This document shows, piece after piece, positions 35,634-45,047 of a stretch of DNA of 64,000 nt. The stretch comes from Gammaproteobacteria bacterium (GTDB lineage: Bacteria > Pseudomonadota > Gammaproteobacteria > HK1), in NCBI GenBank assembly GCA_012103455.1, contig WLWT01000002.1, forward strand, positions 744,001-808,000, read 5' to 3'. The position numbers and the translations under genes were made by a program. The notes under the pieces are model-generated. The model was not told where the DNA came from. It did no database searches and saw nothing but the letters and a program-made list of their open reading frames with translations. The first letter of the stretch is position 1. Each line of letters begins with the position of its first letter.

Positions 35634-36656
35634 TCACTGCGCCCCGCTGCGTAAGATAGCCGCTTCGATGACGAATTGCTCGCCGCCACTTTGGCCCTGC
35701 ACGGCTCGAAGAGCGGCGGCAAGTTGAACGTTTTCAAGCCATTTAGAGGCTTCTAATCGTTGCAGCAACTGCGGTGCTCGCGGCGACAGGCCGGTCAAAA
35801 TGAGCGTGTCCGACTTGATGGTGAATTGCCGTAGCCAGGTATCGTCCGGTAGATGCGATGCGACGTCTTCCAACAGTTGGGCTGCACTCGGCGGGCGGTA
35901 GCGCAATCGTGACAAGACCTCGCGCTCAGCGGCTAATGCGTCCAACTCGTCGCGAAGCGCCGATACCTTCTTCGCTTCGCCGCGCACCGCCGTTATTTGC
36001 GCATCCAGCCGCTCGAGCATCTGGTGCTGCTCCCAGAACGGCCAAGCCACAAGAGCCGCCAGCAAAATAAGGTTCAAAGCCCAGATAAAGAGATTGAAGC
36101 TGGATAAACCCTGGCGTAGCCGCGGTGGCGTGAATGCGATGGCCATGCCATCTTGATAAGGCTCAACCCGTGCCCACTCCCACGGTAGGGCAAAGCCGGC
36201 GCGCGCGAGTGCATCACGTTCGGCTTGAGCGAGCCGCCGCGGGGCTACTTGCAAGTCCACCAGCATGGGCTGCTCGCCTTTTCCCCGGCGCTGCACGGTA
36301 CTGCTGAAAACTATATCGTCCGCACCGAACGGCGTGACTTTCTCCATCTGTAAATAGAGTACTTGGCGAAGATTCTCGGCAGCCGCGGCCGGTAGCTCCA
36401 CGGGCCGGTCCAATATCTTGCCGGTCTCTATGGGTACGATGACGCGGGTGTGCGGCGGCGGATATTTTTTGAGTGCACTGGGTTTGGTGTTGGCGCTATC
36501 TAATAGGGTGATGAACTTGGGCCGCCGCCGTTTGGCATCACTCACCCGAACGCCGTCTTCGCCACTTTGGGCCAACAGCACGGGGCCTTTGTGTGGGCCC
36601 GTCCGAGTGTCGCCAGCAAGCTGGCTTAGCCACCAATTGAGAGCCTTGATTACCAC
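35634..36656 (-). CDS. gspL: Type II secretion protein GspL (PilN-like C-terminus)
   Basis: 340 residues. The first 190 form a cytoplasmic actin-like part (FITLLDSANTKP, RVIVPIETGKILDRPVELP); a membrane span follows (FNLFIWALNLILLAALVAWP), and then a coiled coil and a PilN-type periplasmic domain (LPDDTWLRQFTIKSDTLILT). GspL links the GspE ATPase to the membrane platform. The PilN-like C-terminus is a variant found in many non-enteric systems. Overlaps gspK by seven bases. Confidence 0.8.
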   Translation of the reverse strand: MVIKALNWWLSQLAGDTRTGPHKGPVLLAQSGEDGVRVSDAKRRRPKFITLLDSANTKPSALKKYPPPHTRVIVPIETGKILDRPVELPAAAAENLRQVLYLQMEKVTPFGADDIVFSSTVQRRGKGEQPMLVDLQVAPRRLAQAERDALARAGFALPWEWARVEPYQDGMAIAFTPPRLRQGLSSFNLFIWALNLILLAALVAWPFWEQHQMLERLDAQITAVRGEAKKVSALRDELDALAAEREVLSRLRYRPPSAAQLLEDVASHLPDDTWLRQFTIKSDTLILTGLSPRAPQLLQRLEASKWLENVQLAAALRAVQGQSGGEQFVIEAAILRSGAQ

Positions 36657-37525
36657 GCGAAATCCTGCGTTGCCGACATCACCGCATACGGCTCGCGCGG
36701 TGAGCGGGTCAGTAGTATTAAAACCCCTGCCGTTGCGCTCGTACCGGCGTGCGTTATGCCGCGGGCCTCAATGGTGAAAAAACCGCGATGCTGAAAGGTG
36801 CGCGTGCCGATACGTAAAAAGCTCGCCGCCGCGGGACCAAGCAGTTGGATGGCGCGAGTGCGCAAAAATTGCTCCACCTGCTCGACGTCTACCGAGGGCA
36901 GGGCTTTTAGTACCGCGCTAGATGCCGTGGTCACATCCACCTTGGAACTGCGGTTAAAAATGGTGCTGTGCCGTTGCATCGCCGCTGCTACCGGGCGCGT
37001 GACGCCGATGAGTTGGTGCAATTCGGAAGTTGAGTAAAACGGCCGGTCGGCAGCGCCGTACGGGCGGCCGGCGGCGGCGTAGTCGGCATCTTCGGCACCT
37101 GCTTCGGTCACTTTGCTGTCCTTGTCGCGCCAATCGACAATAGCGGCCCCTACCGCTTTTGGATCGCTGGCGCCGGCCACCTCGGCAAGACCTGTGAGTA
37201 ACGCAATGGGTGCTCGGTTGAGATCGATACGGCCTGCCTCGGCAAAAATACGTACGTCTACGTTGCCGCCGTCCAACTCTATCTGCAATGGTGTGCCGTT
37301 AACTGCCCAGGTACTCTCCTCATCCGGCGCTTCGAGTAGATTGTAGATAGCGCGGTGTATTCCTGCCTCGGCCAGTGCCAGCGCCTCGACTCTTCGCGCG
37401 AAGCTGCTGGAACTCTCACCTTCGGTTCTCATCATGAGCGCGTAAGTAGTAGCGATACCGGTCAGTAACGCGGTTGCCCACAGCACGATGACCAGCGCGA
37501 TACCGCGGTAATACTGGTGGGTCAC
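36650..37525 (-). CDS. gspK: Type II secretion minor pseudopilin GspK
   Basis: 291 residues. Prepilin-type leader with RGIALVIVLWATALL, lacking the Glu5 found in other pseudopilins, as is normal for GspK, which caps the pseudopilus tip with GspI and GspJ. A large globular alpha-helical insertion follows (LNRAPIALLTGLAEVAG, PFYSTSELHQLIGV). Starts in a four-base overlap with gspJ and ends overlapping gspL. Confidence 0.88.
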   Translation of the reverse strand: MTHQYYRGIALVIVLWATALLTGIATTYALMMRTEGESSSSFARRVEALALAEAGIHRAIYNLLEAPDEESTWAVNGTPLQIELDGGNVDVRIFAEAGRIDLNRAPIALLTGLAEVAGASDPKAVGAAIVDWRDKDSKVTEAGAEDADYAAAGRPYGAADRPFYSTSELHQLIGVTRPVAAAMQRHSTIFNRSSKVDVTTASSAVLKALPSVDVEQVEQFLRTRAIQLLGPAAASFLRIGTRTFQHRGFFTIEARGITHAGTSATAGVLILLTRSPREPYAVMSATQDFAW

Positions 37526-38289
37526 CGGATTTTATTGTCCTCGTCGTCATCGTTTGGCTCTCTCGCCGGTGTGCCCTCGGTATTTTGCGCGTTTTCGGAA
37601 GGATCTGTTTCCGCAGTGGGCAAGCTGATGCCAGCGGCGCTGCTGGGTGCGCCTGAGCGTGTTCGCCCTATTGCGCGCAGCCGCACTTCAATGGGTGCAT
37701 AGCGCTCGCCGTCCTCTTTGACGATTGCGATCCGCACCGCCACTGGCATCTCCTCGCGGTTGCTCCACGTGGCCAGCCACCGCGCCCCTGCGTCACCACT
37801 TTGTGGCCGGCGGGCCAGGTAGGCATAGCGCATGTCCTCCACCCGTTCCAGAACCGTAATGCTACGCCGCCCGGACGCTTCCCAAACTTCTTCGAATTGC
37901 TCGAATTGCGCCGTCCAAAGAACGTAATCCAGCTCGAGATTGCCGTCATCTAGACGCAGGCGCAGGGCACGCAAACCGCCACCGGCCGCGTGCACGGGCA
38001 GTTCCGCGAGCCATTGAACGGACGCGGTTTCGCCTTCGAACCAGAGTTGACTACGGCCGCGCTTGCGGGTGCTGCGCGGCACCGCCAGCGCTATTTGACG
38101 GCGTAAATAATCGTTGGCCACGCGCTGATCCGCGTTGCGCGCGGCGTTGAGATCCGCACGGCTAACGGCTCGTGTTGTGCTCGATAGGGTACTGGCCACG
38201 GCTATGCCGATCATCGATAAGACCGCTAGAGCGACGATGATCTCCACTAAGGTAAAACCTTGGGTGCTTGTGACCGATGGCGGCGTCAC
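37522..38289 (-). CDS. gspJ: Type II secretion minor pseudopilin GspJ
   Basis: 255 residues when started at the GTG at 38289, which overlaps the gspI stop as GTGA. The open frame extends 23 codons farther into gspI, but the shorter form leaves a conventional prepilin leader (VTPPSVTSTQ) before GFTLVEIIVALAVLSM. The C-terminal tail is Ser/Thr/Asp/Glu-rich. GspJ forms the pseudopilus tip complex with GspI and GspK. Confidence 0.85.
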   Translation of the reverse strand: MTPPSVTSTQGFTLVEIIVALAVLSMIGIAVASTLSSTTRAVSRADLNAARNADQRVANDYLRRQIALAVPRSTRKRGRSQLWFEGETASVQWLAELPVHAAGGGLRALRLRLDDGNLELDYVLWTAQFEQFEEVWEASGRRSITVLERVEDMRYAYLARRPQSGDAGARWLATWSNREEMPVAVRIAIVKEDGERYAPIEVRLRAIGRTRSGAPSSAAGISLPTAETDPSENAQNTEGTPAREPNDDDEDNKIR

Positions 38290-38741
38290 GAACTTCGAAC
38301 CGTTGTTGTTCTGGAAGTGAAGGCGCGTACCGATCGTTGGCGAACACCGTCTTGCCATTGCACATCAATGTGAATGTCGATGGCGCGTACCAGCTTGGCA
38401 GCGCCGCTTACATCCGCGGCCTCCTCCATTCGGATGGACCACTCAAAGCCGTCGCTTTGACCAGAATGAAAAGCGCCCGTCCGAATGTCGTACCGAGTGC
38501 CACAGGCGGACAGTAAATTCTGCATGAGGAAGGCGGCATGCATCGCTTGCTCGCCGCGGGCAGCGGCGCGGCTGGAGAGGGCCACGCTTTGCAACACCAT
38601 GGCGAGCCCGAAACCCAAAATGCTGAGGGCGACGATGGCCTCCACCAAAGAGAAGCCCTGGCTGAGTTTGGCCCGGCTGAATTTGATCCTACTGTGCTTG
38701 ATTTCTCCTAGCTTATTATGAAGTCGTTTCAATGGGCACAT
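38286..38741 (-). CDS. gspI: Type II secretion minor pseudopilin GspI
   Basis: 151 residues. The pilin motif QGFSLVEAIVALSILGFGLA starts only at residue 29, giving an unusually long leader. The only ATG is at 38741, two bases outside the 140-bp repeat copy C; the repeat end, read leftward, gives AAGGTGCCCTG before the ATG, so its AAGGTG serves as the likely Shine-Dalgarno. An AGGAG at about codon 14 has no start codon suitably placed after it. Minor pseudopilin that nucleates the pseudopilus tip. Confidence 0.85.
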   Translation of the reverse strand: MCPLKRLHNKLGEIKHSRIKFSRAKLSQGFSLVEAIVALSILGFGLAMVLQSVALSSRAAARGEQAMHAAFLMQNLLSACGTRYDIRTGAFHSGQSDGFEWSIRMEEAADVSGAAKLVRAIDIHIDVQWQDGVRQRSVRAFTSRTTTVRSS

Positions 38742-38743
38742 CA

Positions 38744-38883
38744 GGGCACCTTAAAAAAATGCACTTTTTCCACGATGGCGGTGTCAGCGCCGTGCTCGAA
38801 TCCTCATGTATCACCTATACACTGCGGTTGCGCGCGGTGCTTCCGTGCACTCACGAAACAATGACTATTTTTAGCAGGTGCCC
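38744..38883. repeat. 140-bp MITE-like repeat, copy C (inside gsp operon)
   Basis: Exactly 140 bp, opposite orientation to the copies at 5547 and 21210, with slightly diverged ends (GGGCACCTTAAAAAAA and TTTTTAGCAGGTGCCC). It occupies the whole gap between the gspH stop (38885) and the gspI start (38741) of one operon, and it apparently supplies the gspI ribosome-binding site. No target duplication is evident. Confidence 0.87.
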
Positions 38884-38884
38884 A

Positions 38885-39370
38885 TTAGTCGATAACACGC
38901 AGGTGGACTTGACCGGTGAGCCAGCTCACATCCACCCGATTTTCGAGGTCACCCAGTGTGAGTGTGATCGAGCCGCCGGTGGATGAGCCGTCGGGAAAAA
39001 AGCGCACACCGCCGGCTTGTCCAGGGCGTGACTCGCTGCGTGCTCCGGTCAACTCATAGGTCACCGTGTCGCTAAGCTTCCACGGCCGTCTGGCACTATC
39101 CCAGATCACTGTGCCAGCCTGGAAATCAAAGACACAACTGACTTCTAGAGTGCTCCGAATGGCCGCTTGGCGCGCTTTGCGCAAAGCCCCCACGACCTTG
39201 GCGCTGGCATCGCGCAGTTCGCTGCTCTGCGATGGCACCATACGGGGGACTACAAAAGCGGTAACGGATGCCATCAGCGCTAGTACCAGTAACAACTCTA
39301 GCAGGGTGAATCCGCCCAAGATGAACGGGCCCAGAGCGGTTCGGCGGCCTGCGGCAGTTGCTATTCCCAA
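38885..39370 (-). CDS. gspH: Type II secretion minor pseudopilin GspH
   Basis: 161 residues. Leader ending in GG before FTLLELLLVLALMASVTAF, the prepilin cleavage and N-terminal helix with Glu5. The globular part is GspH/FimT-like (KVVGALRKARQAAIRSTLEV, FFPDGSSTGGSITLTL). Overlaps gspG by 10 bases. Its stop lies one base from the inserted repeat copy C. Confidence 0.87.
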   Translation of the reverse strand: MGIATAAGRRTALGPFILGGFTLLELLLVLALMASVTAFVVPRMVPSQSSELRDASAKVVGALRKARQAAIRSTLEVSCVFDFQAGTVIWDSARRPWKLSDTVTYELTGARSESRPGQAGGVRFFPDGSSTGGSITLTLGDLENRVDVSWLTGQVHLRVID

Positions 39371-39786
39371 CTGACGATGTCCGCGTTATCGCCGTCGCCG
39401 CCGGGAATACCGTCAGCGCCCAGCGACAACAGATCATAATCGCCGTGTTCACCCGGATGCTGGTATTGGTAGGCGTTGTCCCATGGATCCAGAGGAATGG
39501 TCTTCTTGAGATAGGGGCCGTCCCAGCGTCTGGCGTCGGATGGGGCCTCAATGAGGTCGTTGAGCGAGGTGGGGTATTTGCCTACGTCGAGCCGGTATTG
39601 ATCGATGGCACTGCTGAAATTAGCAATTTGTACTTTGACGGAATCGCGTTCCGCACCGCCCAAAGCTTTGAAGATCTGAGGGCCGGCGAAGGCGGCGATC
39701 ATGGCCAAGATAGCCATCACTACCAGCAGCTCAGCCAGGGTGAAGCCCCGCGCTAAATGACGTATACCAGTCCTTGTCCGATTCAT
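39361..39786 (-). CDS. gspG: Type II secretion major pseudopilin GspG
   Basis: 141 residues from the ATG at 39786, which has AAGAGG seven bases upstream; an ATG at 39807 that overlaps the gspF stop is the alternative. The prepilin motif is RGFTLAELLVVMAILAMIAA. The C-terminal WDNAYQYQHPGEHGDYDLLS and SLGADGIPGG segments are the calcium-binding signature of GspG. It is the main subunit of the pseudopilus that pushes folded substrates through GspD. Confidence 0.92.
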   Translation of the reverse strand: MNRTRTGIRHLARGFTLAELLVVMAILAMIAAFAGPQIFKALGGAERDSVKVQIANFSSAIDQYRLDVGKYPTSLNDLIEAPSDARRWDGPYLKKTIPLDPWDNAYQYQHPGEHGDYDLLSLGADGIPGGDGDNADIVSWE

Positions 39787-39803
39787 TGCTCGCCTCTTAA
39801 CTC

Positions 39804-41009
39804 TCATGTCAGTTCGTTGATGCTGAGCACCGCACTCAGTACGCCGTAAACCACAGCGCCCACGATAAGCCCGACCACCAAGATGAGCACCGGTTCGACC
39901 AGGGTCACCGCACGTTTCATGCTGCGATCGATATCCTTCTCGAACATCTCGCCCAGTTTATCCAGGACATCTACCAAGCGATCGGACTCTTCGCCGATAC
40001 GCAGCATTTGTCCCGTCAGACGTGGAAATACGCCTTGGCGATCTAACTGATCGGCCATCCCGTGTCCGGCCCTCACCGCCTGGGCGATCGTGCCCAGCCG
40101 TTCGGCAATGGCGGCGTTCGAGGCGCTGGATTGGGCAATCGATAGCGCGTTCGGGACGGCAGTACCGCTGGCCAGCAAGGTACTCATTATGCGGGCGAAC
40201 CGCGCCGCTTCCACTTTTGCGATGAGCTGTCCGAGCCCAGGTATGGTTAAGACGAGTTCGTCGAAGCGCGCTTTGTTCTTGGGATCGGCTAAACGCCGTT
40301 TGATGATCCAGGCGCTACCCGCGCCGCCGGCCACTATGGCCCAACCGTATTCAGTCAGAAACTCGCCGGCGGCCGCCAAGATCTGCGTTGCCAATGGCAG
40401 AGGTACTCCCGCATCGTCGAACAGGGTGGCAAAGCGGGGGACCACAAAGGTCACCATTAGGAGCACTGAGATAAGCGCCAGACCACAGAGGATGAGCGGG
40501 TAGAGCATGGCCGACATCAAACTCTCGCGGGTGAGCCTGGCAGCCTCCATGTAGCCAGCCGCCCGCGCCAGGGCCTCGCTCAACTTGCCACCCATCTCGC
40601 CCGCCCGCGCTAAATTGACCAGCAATGGCGGGTACATGGAAGTCTCCGCTGCCAGTGCATCTGGAAACGACTTACCTTCGCGCATGGCCCTTTCAAGGCC
40701 ACCTAAGGAGGTTTTGAGCGAGGGGATTTCCACCAACTGGGCCATGATGGCAAGCGCACGGTCCAAAGGCACGCCCGCATCCAGCAGCATAGCCAGTTCG
40801 GCTGCCACCAATTCGATGTCTTGGCTGCGCACCACATCGCGCCGGGTCCAGCTTAGCCGGGCCGCTTTGGAAGTATGTTCTTCGGCGCGGATGGGCACCA
40901 GACCTTGATTTTGTAATGCACGCATCACCGTCATGGCATCGGCGCCTTCCATCTCGCCTTCCACCACCTCACCGCTGGCCCGGGCCGCTCTGTATCGGAA
41001 TAACGTCAT
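39804..41009 (-). CDS. gspF: Type II secretion inner-membrane platform protein GspF
   Basis: 401 residues with two repeated T2SF domains and three membrane spans. ELAMLLDAGVPLDRALAIM, REGKSFPDAL, and the second-domain counterpart ARFARIMSTLLASGTAVPN are typical. It connects the GspE motor to the pseudopilus. Lies 20 bases after gspE in the leftward operon. Confidence 0.93.
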   Translation of the reverse strand: MTLFRYRAARASGEVVEGEMEGADAMTVMRALQNQGLVPIRAEEHTSKAARLSWTRRDVVRSQDIELVAAELAMLLDAGVPLDRALAIMAQLVEIPSLKTSLGGLERAMREGKSFPDALAAETSMYPPLLVNLARAGEMGGKLSEALARAAGYMEAARLTRESLMSAMLYPLILCGLALISVLLMVTFVVPRFATLFDDAGVPLPLATQILAAAGEFLTEYGWAIVAGGAGSAWIIKRRLADPKNKARFDELVLTIPGLGQLIAKVEAARFARIMSTLLASGTAVPNALSIAQSSASNAAIAERLGTIAQAVRAGHGMADQLDRQGVFPRLTGQMLRIGEESDRLVDVLDKLGEMFEKDIDRSMKRAVTLVEPVLILVVGLIVGAVVYGVLSAVLSINELT

Positions 41010-41029
41010 GTGGATGAGCAGTGTGGCGC

Positions 41030-42766
41030 CTATGCGCCCAAAGTGACACGGGCGACCTCGGCGACGCTGGTCAAGCCAGCGGCCACCTTCGCCAAACCGT
41101 CGCTTTGCATGCTGCGCATGCCCGATTCGCGTGCCACTCGCTTGATCACATCGGTGTCTTGGGCGCTCAACACCGCTTGACGCACGGCGCTGTCTACATG
41201 CAGGAGTTCAGCGATGGTGGTGCGGCCCTGGTAGCCGATGCCGTCGCAGTGCTCACACCCGGCGGCTTCGTAGCAGATCATGGCGGCCTTGAGCGCGCCT
41301 TCCAATGCCGGTCTGGTGGCAGGTCCGGCAGGGGGTAGGGCGTCTTCGATGCCGGATTCGAGCAGGGTTGCCGCGTTCAGTTCGACCGGCTGTTTGCAAT
41401 GATCACATAGGCGCCGCACCAGCCGCTGCGCCAAAACACCGCTAATGGTGGCCGTCAATAAGTACGATTCGAGGCCCATATCCAGTAAGCGGGTGATGCA
41501 ACTGGCAGCGTCGTTGGTGTGTAGCGTCGAGAACACTTTGTGTCCGGTCAAAGCCGATTGGATGGCTATTTGCGCGGTCTCAAGGTCACGCATCTCACCG
41601 ATCATGATGACATCGGGATCGTGGCGCAAAATGGAGCGTAGCGATTCGGCAAAGCCCAAACCGATGCGCGGGCGTACCTGGATCTGAGAGATGCCGCCGA
41701 TCTGATACTCCACTGGATCCTCTACCGTCACCAGCTTGCGATCTGGGCTGTTGAGCTGTTGCATGGCGGCGTATAGCGTGGTGGTCTTGCCGCTGCCGGT
41801 GGGGCCAGTGACCAGTACGATGCCGTGCGGACGGGCTAACAGTCCTTGTAGACCATCAATGATGTGCTGCTCAAAGCCGATGCTCTCGAAATCCAGTGGT
41901 ACCGTCTCTTGATCCAGCAAGCGCAACACCACCGATTCGCCGTTCATGGTAGGCAGCGCGGATACGCGCATATCCATCTGCCGGCCTTCTACCGGCAGGC
42001 GCATGCGCCCATCCTGGGGCAAGCGGCGTTCGGCGATATTGAGCCGCGATAATACTTTGATGCGCGAGACGATGGCGGGCCCCAGTTTGGCGTCGGGACT
42101 GTCCAAGTCGCGTAACACGCCGTCTACCCGCACCCTAACCTTCAGCACGCCAGGATAAGGCTCCAGATGTACGTCGGAAGCGCGCATACGCACGGCGCGT
42201 CCCACCAATTCGTTGACGAACTTAATCGCTGGCTCGCCACGGGCGGAGTCGCGTAGCTGCTGGATGTCGGTTTCTTCATCCGCGCCAACGACAACATGCA
42301 AATTACTGCCGCCTTGCGAGTAGCGTTGATTAGCGGCGTCTATGTCGCTGCTGACGCCCACGCGGACATGCGCTTGCTTGCCGGTGGCCAGTTCAATAGC
42401 GCTGACGGCGTACGTATCGCCCGGATCGGCCATCGCCAAGGTAACCGAGTCTGGACCTTCATCGAGTGCTACCACCTGTGATTGCGCCAGGAAGTCGGCG
42501 CTTACCCGCCCGTCCAATAACGGCGCGGCGGGGTAAGCGTCGGAGCTAACCACGCCGGCGCCATACTGTTGCGCCAACGCTGCGGCCAAATGGGCGCCCG
42601 AGATGTAGCCGAGCTGCACCAGTACCGAGCCGATGCGCTGCCCGGATTCGACTTGCAGGCGCAAAGCGTGCTCTAGTTTTTCGGCAGTCAGATTGCCCAT
42701 GGCAACCAGGCTCTCGCCCAAACGCGGGCTGGATTTGGGCATTTTGGGGATAGCGGCACTACTCAC
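41030..42766 (-). CDS. gspE: Type II secretion ATPase GspE
   Basis: 578 residues. N1E domain (LGESLVAMGNLTAEKLEHAL), then the ATPase with GPTGSGKTTTLYAAM (Walker A), the Asp box VTVEDPVEYQI, Walker B (PDVIMIGEMRDLETA), a His box (GHKVFSTLHTNDA) and the tetracysteine zinc motif (CDHCKQ and CEHCDGIGYQGR). Powers pseudopilus assembly. First gene of the leftward gsp operon; the gspC-like gene starts about 170 bases away in the opposite direction. Confidence 0.94.
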   Translation of the reverse strand: MSSAAIPKMPKSSPRLGESLVAMGNLTAEKLEHALRLQVESGQRIGSVLVQLGYISGAHLAAALAQQYGAGVVSSDAYPAAPLLDGRVSADFLAQSQVVALDEGPDSVTLAMADPGDTYAVSAIELATGKQAHVRVGVSSDIDAANQRYSQGGSNLHVVVGADEETDIQQLRDSARGEPAIKFVNELVGRAVRMRASDVHLEPYPGVLKVRVRVDGVLRDLDSPDAKLGPAIVSRIKVLSRLNIAERRLPQDGRMRLPVEGRQMDMRVSALPTMNGESVVLRLLDQETVPLDFESIGFEQHIIDGLQGLLARPHGIVLVTGPTGSGKTTTLYAAMQQLNSPDRKLVTVEDPVEYQIGGISQIQVRPRIGLGFAESLRSILRHDPDVIMIGEMRDLETAQIAIQSALTGHKVFSTLHTNDAASCITRLLDMGLESYLLTATISGVLAQRLVRRLCDHCKQPVELNAATLLESGIEDALPPAGPATRPALEGALKAAMICYEAAGCEHCDGIGYQGRTTIAELLHVDSAVRQAVLSAQDTDVIKRVARESGMRSMQSDGLAKVAAGLTSVAEVARVTLGA

Positions 42767-42933
42767 GAGCGTATTTCAAATTGGATGGCCGAGCACCTTG
42801 ATGAAAGGTTCGCCGTGACGTCGGTAGCACAGCCGAAATCCTGGTCTGTCCCGGGTGGTTGTTTAGGATTTTGGAGAATCATGGCGCCCCTGGCAAAATT
42901 CAAGTAGAAACCTGTGAACGTGGTTCCAATGTC

Positions 42934-43623
42934 ATGACATTCGCCCTACCTTGCCGCGGCAATATCGCTCTTATAGTTCTGGTGTTGCTGGCCGGCGCCA
43001 GTATTCACGTGATGCAAAATTGGCAAACGCTGCGTGGGTATATAGTGCCGGATGTGGAGCTGCTGGCGGTTGCGCAGGCCGGCGGTGGCGATACGGTTGA
43101 TCCATTGGTGATCGCGGCGGTGCCAACGTTGGACGAGCTGGTGATAACGCGCGCGCGGCCTCTTTTCACCCCTAGCCGTAAGCCTTATGTACCGCCAGCC
43201 AAGCCAAAGCCACCGGCTCGCAACAAGAATATAGTAATAGAGCAAGCCCAAGCACCGCTGGTACGGCGCTACGATTTTAGACTATCCGCCATCTGGGTAA
43301 TCGATGGCGTGCCGGTAGCGCTTATGCGCGATCCCAAAACCGGCGCGGACGTACGGTTGAAGGAGGATGAGGCGATCCTCGATTGGATGGTGCGCGAAAT
43401 TACCGACTCTACGGTCACCTTGGTCAACGGTGAAGAAGAAGATGTGGTGGAATTGCGTCAATTCTCCGCTGACAGCGGACCCACCACCACGCCTGCACGC
43501 CCTGCCCGCACCACTGCGGCCGCGCGGCCCGCAGCCACGCCTGAGCGCGTGCGCCGCCCCCGCCGGGCACTGCAAGGTCCACGCCGGACGAACCGCAATC
43601 GCCAGCTCCGCAATGCGCAGTAG
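42934..43623 (+). CDS. Type II secretion GspC/GspN-like inner-membrane protein
   Basis: 229 residues from the ATG at 42934. A short cytoplasmic start is followed by a membrane span (NIALIVLVLLAGASIHVM). Residues about 90-190 resemble the homology region of GspC (YDFRLSAIWVIDGVPVAL, RLKEDEAILDWMVREI, VTLVNGEEEDVVEL), which contacts the GspD N0 domain. The last 60 residues are Pro/Arg/Ala-rich and low complexity. It is divergent from gspE. Sequence conservation is weak, so GspC versus GspN is undecided; no PDZ domain is visible. Confidence 0.7.
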   Translation: MTFALPCRGNIALIVLVLLAGASIHVMQNWQTLRGYIVPDVELLAVAQAGGGDTVDPLVIAAVPTLDELVITRARPLFTPSRKPYVPPAKPKPPARNKNIVIEQAQAPLVRRYDFRLSAIWVIDGVPVALMRDPKTGADVRLKEDEAILDWMVREITDSTVTLVNGEEEDVVELRQFSADSGPTTTPARPARTTAAARPAATPERVRRPRRALQGPRRTNRNRQLRNAQ

Positions 43624-43768
43624 CACTCCCCGATGGGCGCTCCGTGAGGATAATCATCCCCACAATGAGTGCCCCCAAGATGATCACCTTCCCTAATCTA
43701 CCCAAGGACGGAAACGTCCTGCCCTGCGGCGAGCATGCTTCCGACCCCCTCGGGGTTGTAGGACAAAT

Positions 43769-45047
43769 CATTGCTGTCCCACAAACTTTTGAATGAGCTT
43801 AGAATCAAAGACTATTCTGCGCTGATTTGTTAGAATGGAGGTTCAGAATATCTTTCAATATCAACAGGATAATAGCCTTGAGTCACAGTAACAGCGTATT
43901 TTCACAGCGACTAAAACTGATTTCTAGACATGAGTTCGAAACCCTCGCCAAAACCCACCATAAAAGTCGTGTATTAAGGAAAATATCACGCGGGTCACAG
44001 TTTGTGGCGTTGAGTTTTGCCCAACTCGCCGGTCGCTGTAGTTTGCGAGATATTGTCAGCAACTTGGATAAACAACGCCGCGAAAGTTACCATTTGGGTA
44101 TCGCTAAGGTCAGCCGAAGTTCTCTGGCTCGTGTTAACGAGCAACAGCCTTATCAACTCTACGAAGGATTATTTTGGAAGCGACTGGCACGATGTCAAAG
44201 CTTGGCGCTTAAGGATGGGTTTCGCTTTAAAAATAAGCTTTATTCCTTGGATGCATCGACCATCGATTGATGCTTATCACTATTTCCTTGGGCTAAATTT
44301 CGCAAGACCGAAGGCGCGGTTAAATGACATGTTGGTCTGGACCATGATGGTTTTTTACCGGCCTTCATGACTATTACCGAAGGCAAACAACAAGATATTA
44401 CACAAGGTCGTAGTTTAGAACTGGATGCGGGCTCTATTGTGGTGTTTGATCGTGGCTATACGGACTTCACGTGGTTTAACTTGCTCAATTCAAAGGGGAT
44501 TTATTTTTCACCCGGTTGAAGGCCAATACAAAATACCGAGTGATTTCTCGCCATCCGGTGAATAAAGAGCAGGGCATTACCTCGGATCAGACGCTGATTT
44601 TAACGGGCCCTAAAGCCGATACCTGTCCGATTAAGTTGCGCCGGATTGGTTATAGTGACCCACAGACCGGCAAGCATTACGTCTTTCTCACCAATCAATT
44701 CGAATTGGCTGCCAAAACCATCGCGGATATTTATAAGTCGCGTTGGCAAATCGAGTTATTTTTCAAATGCATCAAACAAAACTTGAAGATTAAGTCATTC
44801 GTAGGGACGTCAAAAAATGCTGTCATGACTCAAATAGGGGTCGCTATGTGTATGTATTTAATGGTCGCTTACCTGAAATTCTGTAGCAAACTCGATTTAA
44901 GCATTCAACAGATTATCAGACTCTTTCAAGTCACATATTTGAGCGAACAGACCTGTGGGGACTACTCAAAGGAGACCCTCCAGGCCCTATTGAAACTCAG
45001 GTCCAGATACAGTTTTCATTCTCATGAAAGTTTATGGGACAGCAGTG
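43769..45047 (+). mobile_element. IS4-family insertion sequence, inactive copy 1
   Basis: 1279 bp, over 90 percent similar by eye to the intact 1281-bp copy at 62242. Ends CATTGCTGTCCCACAAACTT and AAGTTTATGGGACAGCAGTG form the inverted repeat (first bases slightly mutated). The flanks do not show a target duplication, so neighbouring DNA has been rearranged since insertion. Its right end abuts an IS5 fragment, into which it seems to have inserted. Confidence 0.9.
43878..45027 (+). pseudogene. IS4-family transposase, disrupted
   Basis: Same protein as the intact 383-residue transposase at 62351 but broken. A TTA to TGA change gives a stop right after LDASTID (about 44268), and a base loss near 44508 shifts the frame just before the HPVNKEQG segment. 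The C-terminal YKSRWQIELFFKCIK signature is still readable. No functional transposase can be made from this copy, though the intact copy could act on its ends. Confidence 0.9.

Noticed and set aside
43705..43720. AGGACG-GAAA-CGTCCT hairpin after the gspC-like gene
   Set aside because: A neat tetraloop hairpin but with no U-run after it on either strand, so it is not called a terminator.
43424..43771. A 115-codon leftward frame overlapping the gspC-like gene
   Set aside because: Half of it is antisense to the Arg/Pro-rich tail and the remainder lacks recognisable sequence.
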